Shown here one piece after another: positions 5,175-10,371 of a DNA stretch of 10,371 nt. The DNA is from DQTL01 sp964396505 (GTDB lineage: Bacteria; Bacteroidota; Bacteroidia; Flavobacteriales; Flavobacteriaceae), in assembly GCA_964396505.1 (NCBI GenBank), contig CAYNFJ010000079.1:1-10371 (forward strand). Direction: 5' to 3'. The notes below the pieces were generated by a model, which worked only from the letters and a program-made list of their open reading frames with translations, had not been told where the DNA came from and did not search any database. Position numbers and translations under genes: made by a program. Position 1 is the first letter of the stretch. Every line of letters begins with the position of its first letter.

Positions 5175-6614
5175 TTATTTATATCCAAATAGTTTCTTAT
5201 CTTTAATTAACTCAGGAATCCCTTCGGGTAACATGCTTTCCCAACCTGCTTCTTGATCGTTAATCATTCGGTAAACAGTTCGGGATAGAATGTCCAATAT
5301 TGATGAATCGTAATTGGTAATGTCTATAAAACGGCCATTGTGTTTGAAAAATTTATACAACTCTTTCATCCTAGGGTGAACTGTGGCATTATCACTGTTT
5401 GTGATGGCACCGGTTTGATGATTTTTTAAAGGATACAAATAGATTTTCAAATCTTTATAAAACAGTTTTCCAAAGGCTTCTAATATACCGCCACTCAAAT
5501 TACGGTAATATTTTTCATCAAATATTTGTATCAGATTGTAAATACCCATTCCCAATGCCATGCGTTCCTTGGTATATTCAGATAAATATTCTACCAGTTT
5601 ATAATACTCTTTAAAGTTGGTAATCAAGACATTTTGATTCAATGAACACAAGAGTTCTGCCCGGTCCAGAAAATCTCGTTCATCTATATCTCCGGCTTCA
5701 TGCGTAGATCGTAGATTGCTGAGTGTTATTTCAAAAAGAATTTTTGTTTTTTCCGGCACTACTTTTTTCTCTTGGTAGAACAGCGCTTGTGATTTTTTAT
5801 AAATATCAATATTTACTTTGGTTACCGGACGAAAACTTCCTCTGAACGCCAAGATATTTTTTTTGTATAAAACCTGTGCAGGCAATAGGTTGTTGCCGTC
5901 AGGACCAAACATAACCGCATCGGTCATACCGTATTTGACCAGATATAAGCTCATCAATCTGTTGTCCACCTGTTCAAAGCGTTTGCCGGAAAAATTAATC
6001 ATATCAATTTCTATATTGTCCTTGTCAATATTGTCATAAAAAGATAAGAGTAATTCTTTGGGATTGTCATTGAGATAATAGGCGCCGTAAATTAAATTGG
6101 TTCCCAGCATACCGAGGGTTTCTTGTTGCAATCGGACATCATTTTCCTTAAACCGGACATGGAATACAATTTCACTATAACTTTCTTTCGGGTCCAATTG
6201 AAATTTGATACCCACCCAACCGTGTCCTTTAAATTTTTTGGCAAAATCTATAGTCGTTACTGTGTTGGCGTACGAAAAAAACATCTTGTCCGGGTGTTCT
6301 TTACGACTTAATCTTTCTTCGAGTAAATTGATTTCGTGAACCAGCATTTTTTTTAAACGCATTTCGGTCACATAACGTTTGTCATCTTCTACTCCATAAA
6401 TAGCATCAGAGAAAACCTTATCATAAGCACTCATTGCTTTGGCAATAGTGCCTGAAGCACCTCCTGCTCTAAAAAAATTCCGTACGGTTTCTTGCCCTGC
6501 ACCGATTTCGGAAAATGAGCCGTACACATTTTCATTTAAATTTATACGTAAGGCTTTTTGCTTGATAGTGGGGGTTACATTGATAACTTTATCTCCCTTT
6601 AGGGTAATAGCCAT
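5175..6614 (-). CDS. Large conserved cytosolic protein of unknown function
   Basis: A 479-residue soluble protein with no signal peptide or membrane helix. It begins MAITLKGDKVINVTPTIKQK and has a glycine/alanine-rich segment at residues 34-64 (FSEIGAGQETVRNFFRAGGA, then SGTIAKAMSAYDK) that looks like a conserved core. Further likely conserved segments are KGHGWVGIKFQ (129-139), GMTDAVMFGPDGNNLLPAQV (229-248), FRGSFRPVTKVNID (257-270), DERDFLDRAELLCSL (311-325), SGGILEAFGKLFYKDLKIYL (374-393) and HPRMKELYKFFKHNGRFIDI (413-432). I recognise the family as widespread in Bacteroidota, with inconsistent database names such as nicotinate-nucleotide adenylyltransferase or TonB-dependent receptor (from memory). 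The sequence shows neither a HxGH nucleotidyltransferase motif nor any barrel or plug features, so I do not accept those names. It lies downstream of the pnt operon but behind a terminator, with its own possible promoter. Confidence 0.85.
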   Translation of the reverse strand: MAITLKGDKVINVTPTIKQKALRINLNENVYGSFSEIGAGQETVRNFFRAGGASGTIAKAMSAYDKVFSDAIYGVEDDKRYVTEMRLKKMLVHEINLLEERLSRKEHPDKMFFSYANTVTTIDFAKKFKGHGWVGIKFQLDPKESYSEIVFHVRFKENDVRLQQETLGMLGTNLIYGAYYLNDNPKELLLSFYDNIDKDNIEIDMINFSGKRFEQVDNRLMSLYLVKYGMTDAVMFGPDGNNLLPAQVLYKKNILAFRGSFRPVTKVNIDIYKKSQALFYQEKKVVPEKTKILFEITLSNLRSTHEAGDIDERDFLDRAELLCSLNQNVLITNFKEYYKLVEYLSEYTKERMALGMGIYNLIQIFDEKYYRNLSGGILEAFGKLFYKDLKIYLYPLKNHQTGAITNSDNATVHPRMKELYKFFKHNGRFIDITNYDSSILDILSRTVYRMINDQEAGWESMLPEGIPELIKDKKLFGYK

Positions 6615-6636
6615 GGGTTTGTTTTTTAGATTTTGG

Positions 6637-6644
6637 CAAATCTA
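6637..6644 (-). promoter_or_regulatory. Candidate -7 box (TAGATTTG) for the 479-residue protein
   Basis: On the reverse strand TAGATTTG fits the TAnnTTTG consensus and ends 22 bases before the ATG at 6614. A -33 TTG is not evident; TTCG lies at about the right distance. Confidence 0.4.
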
Positions 6645-6677
6645 CTAAAATTTGAAAGCGAACCTAATGCTAGATAC

Positions 6678-6710
6678 AAAAAAATACCATCTACTGTGTA
6701 AATGGTATTT
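6678..6710 (-). terminator. Intrinsic terminator of the pnt operon
   Basis: On the reverse strand the nine-base stem AAATACCAT (6710-6702) and ATGGTATTT (6690-6682) flank an 11-base loop, followed by further T to 6678, giving a run of seven T. It lies 31 bases after the pntB stop. The stem is AT-rich, so termination may be incomplete. Confidence 0.6.
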
Positions 6711-6740
6711 CTTTGGACAGTTTAACAGATGTCAATGCAA

Positions 6741-8123
6741 TTACATATTCTTTAATTCTGTCAATACTTTGGTCAATGTTTCTTTGGCATCACCGAAAAG
6801 CATGGATGTTTTCTGATTATAGAACAATTCATTTTCAATACCGGCATAACCGGGCTTCATACTACGTTTATTGATAATGATGGTTTTAGCATTCTCAACA
6901 TCCAGTATAGGCATACCATAAATAGGGCTGCTGGGGTCATTGTGTGCTGCCGGATTCACAACATCATTAGCCCCGACCACCAATACTACATCGGTATTGG
7001 CAAACTCAGGATTGATATCTTCCATTTCGGCCAATCTATCGTAATCTACATTGCTCTCTGCCAGTAGTACATTCATATGTCCCGGCATACGACCGGCTAC
7101 CGGGTGAATGGCATATTTTACATCTACTCCTCTGCTGATTAATAATTCTTCTAATTCGTGAATGACGTGTTGGGCTTGTGCCACTGCCAGACCATATCCG
7201 GGTACAATGATTACTTTAGAAGCATAATTCATCAGAATGGCTGCATCACTAGGATTGGTTTTCTTAATAGTACCTCCTGTCGCTGATCCGGATGAGCCGG
7301 TAGCTTCTTCTCCACCAAAGGCGCCAAAAATGACATTGGACAGCGGTCTGTTCATCGCTTTACACATAGCAAGCGTAAGAATAGTACCGGCAGAACCTAC
7401 CAATATACCTCCGGTTAACATGACCATATTGTGATATAAAAATCCGCCAAAGGCTGCGGCAAGACCGGTAAAAGAGTTCAATAATGAGATTACAACCGGC
7501 ATATCAGCACCACCAATAGGAATGACAAATAAGATTCCATATATAATGGCTGCGGCAAATAAAGCAAAAATTAGGGCGTAATTATCCGAGCCGGAATACA
7601 CAAAATAGACGGCAAATCCGATGATAGCCAAAATGACTAAGTTGTTCAAGATATTGTATTTGGGTAATCGAATGGGTTTACGCATACTGCCATTTAATTT
7701 TGCCCAAGCAATCACACTTCCCGCAAAGGAAATACTTCCTATAATCATACCGGCTAAAATAACCGCTATTTGCAATGGTTGTCCGGTATAATGGGGAAAT
7801 TCAATAAGTCCAATCAGTGCGGCACTGGCACCACCCATCCCGTTGAACATAGAAACCAGTTCAGGCATTTTGGTCATAGCCACTTTTTTAGCAACCACCC
7901 ATCCAATCACACCTCCTAGCGCAATGGCTATTCCTATTAAGAGATAAACCCGGTTACTTACATCTTTATGAAAAAGGAAAATGGTTCCTAAAATAGCCAA
8001 TGTCATACCACCGGCAGCTATCAGGTTGCCACGTCGGGCAGTTTCGGGATGTCCCAGCATCTTTAAACCAATTACAAAGCTTATAGATGCGATTAAATAT
8101 ATGATATCAAGTGTAAAGTCCAT
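6741..8123 (-). CDS. pntB: NAD(P) transhydrogenase (proton-translocating) subunit beta
   Basis: A 460-residue subunit that uses the proton gradient to drive hydride transfer from NADH to NADP, supplying NADPH. Residues 1-265 form the multi-helix membrane domain dII and about 285-460 form the NADP(H)-binding domain dIII, joined by a Gly/Ser-rich linker (270-285). dIII carries VPGYGLAVAQAQH (307-319), GRMPGHMNVLLAESNV (344-359), VVGANDVVNPAA (382-393) and NKRSMKPGYAG (418-428), all standard nucleotide-binding signatures. Length is as expected for PntB. Its ATG overlaps the upstream alpha2 stop by one base (TAATG), so translation is coupled. At the position of the E. coli proton-channel residue His91, MPELVSMFN has Asn94; a His in the alpha2 subunit may take that role. 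Confidence 0.96.
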   Translation of the reverse strand: MDFTLDIIYLIASISFVIGLKMLGHPETARRGNLIAAGGMTLAILGTIFLFHKDVSNRVYLLIGIAIALGGVIGWVVAKKVAMTKMPELVSMFNGMGGASAALIGLIEFPHYTGQPLQIAVILAGMIIGSISFAGSVIAWAKLNGSMRKPIRLPKYNILNNLVILAIIGFAVYFVYSGSDNYALIFALFAAAIIYGILFVIPIGGADMPVVISLLNSFTGLAAAFGGFLYHNMVMLTGGILVGSAGTILTLAMCKAMNRPLSNVIFGAFGGEEATGSSGSATGGTIKKTNPSDAAILMNYASKVIIVPGYGLAVAQAQHVIHELEELLISRGVDVKYAIHPVAGRMPGHMNVLLAESNVDYDRLAEMEDINPEFANTDVVLVVGANDVVNPAAHNDPSSPIYGMPILDVENAKTIIINKRSMKPGYAGIENELFYNQKTSMLFGDAKETLTKVLTELKNM

Positions 8124-8431
8124 TATTTTTTCTTTTTAAACATTTCTAACATTCGGTCGGTAACGACAAAACCACCGACTACATTTAAGGTTCCGAAGAC
8201 TACGGCTACAAATCCCAAAGAAAGCGCCAAGATATTCTCCGGATCGGCGTGTAACATGACCAAAATGGCTCCTATAATAACCACGCCGTGTATCGCATTG
8301 GCCCCTGACATTAAGGGGGTGTGAAGTACAGCCGGAACGTGTCCGATTACTTCTACTCCTACAAAGATCATCAATACAACGATGTAAATCATCTGTAGGT
8401 TTTCTGAAATAAATGATATTAATTCTTGCAT
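8123..8431 (-). CDS. pntAB: NAD(P) transhydrogenase subunit alpha2 (membrane part)
   Basis: A 102-residue membrane protein with three helices (about residues 13-32, 45-62 and 67-88), equal to the C-terminal membrane part of E. coli PntA. The signature HTPLMSGANAIHG (37-49) is the conserved alpha-subunit loop and helix; His48 replaces the Ser of E. coli (NAISG) and is likely the channel histidine, as in the Thermus type. It completes dII together with PntB. Split alpha subunits occur in Rhodospirillum, Thermus and Bacteroidota. It is encoded between alpha1 (12-base gap) and beta (one-base overlap). Confidence 0.93.
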   Translation of the reverse strand: MQELISFISENLQMIYIVVLMIFVGVEVIGHVPAVLHTPLMSGANAIHGVVIIGAILVMLHADPENILALSLGFVAVVFGTLNVVGGFVVTDRMLEMFKKKK

Positions 8432-8443
8432 ATTTAATTAGTT

Positions 8444-9547
8444 TTATTGTTTTCTGATTGTTCCGTCTTGAATAATCAAGGTTTCATCTGTAATTTCTTC
8501 ATCCAAATCCCATTTAAATCCGTCTTTATCCGATAGATGTGATAGGAAATTATAGACGTTTTTAGCAAATAAATCACTGGCATTGGTTGAAACACTTAAT
8601 GGAGACATAGTGGTTCCAATGATTTTCACACCGTGCTTTATAACAGTTTTGTTTGGTTCGCTCAATTCACAATTACCGCCTTGCATCGCCGCTAAATCTA
8701 TAATTACGGCACCGTTTTTCATGTGTTTTACTTGTTCTTCGGTAATCAACAGAGGTGCTTTACGTCCGGGAACCATAGCGGTGGTAATCACCAAGTCGGC
8801 CTTGAATAAAGAAGCATCTACTGCTTCTTTTTGGCGTCTTTTATAATCTTCAGAAGCCTCTTTGGCATAGCCGCCTTCAGAGGTTTCTCCTTCGTCGGGT
8901 TCTACATAGATAAATTTTCCGCCCAATGATTCCGTCTGTTCTTTGGTTTCAGGTCTAATATCGGTAGCTTCTACAATCGCTCCTAATCTTTTAGCGGTGG
9001 CAATGGCTTGTAAACCGGCAACGCCAACTCCATAAATCAATACTCTTGAAGGTGTAATGGTTCCGGCAGCAGTCATCATCAAGGGAAAGATCTTGGTGGT
9101 TTCATAAGCACCTACAATGACGGCTTTGTATCCGGCTAAATTGTTTTGTGAACTCAACACATCCATATCTTGCGCACGGGTAATCCGCGGTATTGCATCC
9201 AATGAAAAGGCACTGACGCCCTTGGTAGCCAATTTTTTAATACATTCGGGATTAGACCGGTGGTACATTTGACTAATCAATATTTGTCCGGGCTTGAGGT
9301 ATTTTAATTCATCTTCCTCAAACGCATTGACTTTAATTAAAACATCGGACTCTTTAAAGATAGCGTCTTTGTCCAAGATTGTTGCTCCGGCTTCTTGATA
9401 ATATTCATCTTTAAATTGAGATTGAAATCCAGCCCCTTTTTCAACGAGGCATTCATAGCCGTCTTCAATCAGTTTTTTGGCAATACCGGGCGTAATGGCT
9501 ACTCTTTTTTCGCCCTCGGCCGTTTCTTTTAGGATACCTAACTTCAT
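8444..9547 (-). CDS. pntA: NAD(P) transhydrogenase subunit alpha1 (NAD(H)-binding dI)
   Basis: A 367-residue soluble domain dI that binds NAD(H) at the membrane surface and faces dIII of PntB. It is related to alanine dehydrogenase, beginning MKLGILKETAEGEKRVAITP. Visible signatures are the RITRAQDMDVLSSQNNLAGY segment (121-140) forming the nicotinamide side of the site, the Rossmann motif GVGVAGLQAIATAKRLG (173-189) ending in the adenosine-binding Asp of EATDIRPETKEQ, the mobile loop GGYAKEASEDYKRRQ (225-239), and TTAMVPGRKAPLL (255-267). Length suits the free dI form (pntAA of Rhodospirillum); the membrane part is encoded by the next gene. It is the first gene of the operon, with a leader of about 140 bases if the candidate promoter at 9696-9703 is right. 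Confidence 0.95.
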   Translation of the reverse strand: MKLGILKETAEGEKRVAITPGIAKKLIEDGYECLVEKGAGFQSQFKDEYYQEAGATILDKDAIFKESDVLIKVNAFEEDELKYLKPGQILISQMYHRSNPECIKKLATKGVSAFSLDAIPRITRAQDMDVLSSQNNLAGYKAVIVGAYETTKIFPLMMTAAGTITPSRVLIYGVGVAGLQAIATAKRLGAIVEATDIRPETKEQTESLGGKFIYVEPDEGETSEGGYAKEASEDYKRRQKEAVDASLFKADLVITTAMVPGRKAPLLITEEQVKHMKNGAVIIDLAAMQGGNCELSEPNKTVIKHGVKIIGTTMSPLSVSTNASDLFAKNVYNFLSHLSDKDGFKWDLDEEITDETLIIQDGTIRKQ

Positions 9548-9766
9548 AGGATTCTTTGTATTTAGTTAATGATAGGTGCGTGCTATTTATTAAAAAAACC
9601 TCAAATAATTGATAGTCAATCGTTTGAAATTTTTGTGATATCCATCGAAATGTAACTAGGTTTCATATCTAAATGTATAGAAATAAATAACGTAACAAAA
9701 GTACCTAAAAAATATCAGGTAAAAATGATAAATATCAATTTTATGATGCTTTTTTAGTACACTTTC
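9548..9766. other. 219-bp intergenic region upstream of pnt
   Basis: AT-rich sequence without a credible gene. It holds a candidate -7 box for pnt (9696-9703) and, closer to the aminotransferase stop, an AT-only hairpin around 9721-9742 ending in T on the reverse strand that could be a weak terminator. No riboswitch-like structure was recognised by eye. Confidence 0.5.
9696..9703 (-). promoter_or_regulatory. Candidate -7 box (TACTTTTG) for the pnt operon
   Basis: Reverse-strand TACTTTTG matches TAnnTTTG. Transcription would start near 9690, about 140 bases before the pntA ATG. No good TTG -33 box is seen at 17-23 bases, so support is limited. Confidence 0.35.
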
Positions 9767-10371
9767 CTAAAACCACTTATCTACAATAGTTTTGGCAATA
9801 GTCGAATTAGAAATATGTACATAATCATTAATTTTGGAAACATACTGATAGTCTTTTCCCCATTCTTGGTGATTTTCGGCAACGGCTTTAATGCTGTCAC
9901 ACACATATTCTATTTCTTTATTTGTCAAAGTAGGATGGATGGACATACGTACCCAACCGGGACGTTCCAAAAGTTTGCCTTCTTTGATTTGCATTTCTAT
10001 TTCGTGTGAAGTTTTATTATCAATATGCAGTAAGAAATGTCCATAAGTTCCGGCACAAGAACAGCCGCCGCGTGTTTGAATGCCAAATCGATCATTGAGG
10101 AGTTTAACCACTAAATTAAAATGAACATCTTCAATATAGAAAGAGAAAATCCCAAGACGGTCTTCGTGTTTTTTTGCCAATAATTCTAAATTGGGTATTT
10201 TTTTGAGTTTGGAGAACACTATTTCATTTATTTCGTGTTCGCGGGCTAAGATATTTTCAACCCCCATTTCTTCTTTTAGCTGTATAGCCAAAGCGGTTTT
10301 AATTGTTTGTAAAAAACCGGGAGTTCCACAGTCTTCCCGGGCTTCAATATCTTTTACATAATCGTGTTCGC
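9767..10371 (-). CDS. PLP-dependent class V aminotransferase / cysteine desulfurase-like, C-terminal part
   Basis: The reading frame is open from the right edge to the stop at 9767, giving 200 residues of C-terminus; the start and the PLP-lysine region lie outside. The first residues are EHDYVKDIEAREDCGTPGFL, so the TTG at 10289-10291 is internal, not the start. The segment resembles class V (NifS/SufS-like) enzymes: GTPGFLQTIKTALA, RLGIFSFYIEDVHFNLVVKL, then the mobile Cys loop TRGGCSCAGTYGHFLL, and PGWVRMSIHPTLTNKEIEYV near the end. The CSCAGTYG loop occurs in a Bacteroidota-rich group of roughly 480-500 residues that is distinct from the housekeeping SufS (recalled). Substrate is therefore uncertain: cysteine desulfurase or another beta-elimination or aminotransfer. 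It is on the same strand as pnt but separated by 219 bases. Confidence 0.85.
   Translation of the reverse strand, partial: EHDYVKDIEAREDCGTPGFLQTIKTALAIQLKEEMGVENILAREHEINEIVFSKLKKIPNLELLAKKHEDRLGIFSFYIEDVHFNLVVKLLNDRFGIQTRGGCSCAGTYGHFLLHIDNKTSHEIEMQIKEGKLLERPGWVRMSIHPTLTNKEIEYVCDSIKAVAENHQEWGKDYQYVSKINDYVHISNSTIAKTIVDKWF

Noticed and set aside
5175..6614. Naming the 479-residue protein as nicotinate-nucleotide adenylyltransferase or TonB-dependent receptor
   Set aside because: No HxGH/ISSTxxR motifs and no signal peptide, plug or barrel strands; such names seem to be transferred annotations.
9721..9742. AT-only hairpin near the aminotransferase stop as a terminator
   Set aside because: The stem is short, has a mismatch and contains almost no GC pairs; too weak to call as a separate feature.

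Overview
The window looks like chromosomal DNA from a Bacteroidota member, most likely a flavobacterium. It is AT-rich, the genes lack clear Shine-Dalgarno sequences, several upstream regions carry the Bacteroidota sigma-A -7 box TAnnTTTG, and the protein families are typical of the group (split three-subunit transhydrogenase, soluble patatin, class V aminotransferase with a CSCAGTYG loop).

Layout. Positions 1-2092 (minus) hold a two-gene operon: a patatin-like lipase followed by a type II NADH dehydrogenase that runs off the left edge. From 2299 to 5101 (plus) lies the most unusual part: an ECF sigma factor, a small soluble zinc-type anti-sigma protein overlapping it by ATGA, an intrinsic terminator, an ECF-type promoter, a secreted or membrane-anchored Cys/Lys/Gly-rich repeat protein with paired KCG motifs, a second strong terminator, and two tandem DoxX-family membrane proteins. 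Positions 5175-6614 (minus) hold a large conserved protein without a trustworthy function. Positions 6741-9547 (minus) hold the complete proton-translocating transhydrogenase operon (alpha1, alpha2, beta). Positions 9767-10371 (minus) hold the C-terminal part of a PLP-dependent class V aminotransferase / cysteine-desulfurase-like enzyme that runs off the right edge.

Main interpretation. The sigma / anti-sigma / KCG-repeat protein / DoxX set resembles the clusters that make copper-buffering RiPP peptides of the HvfA/bufferin type, in which an MNIO (DUF692) enzyme modifies Cys in EGKCG-like repeats and a DoxX-type protein (HvfX) accompanies it. Here no MNIO (HvfB) or HvfC partner lies next to the precursor, although two HvfX-like DoxX proteins do. 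Either the maturase acts from elsewhere in the genome or this is a maturase-free variant.

A second observation extends the regulon. The putative ECF promoter of the KCG gene (TGTAAG-N16-GTCTAA, followed by TTTATA inside the spacer) has a near copy on the opposite strand upstream of the patatin-NDH-2 operon (TGTAAG-N17-GTCTAA with the same TTTATA). The local sigma factor may therefore coordinate a metal/thiol peptide with a lipase and a respiratory dehydrogenase. The pnt genes are a separate NAD(P)H redox operon with its own terminator.
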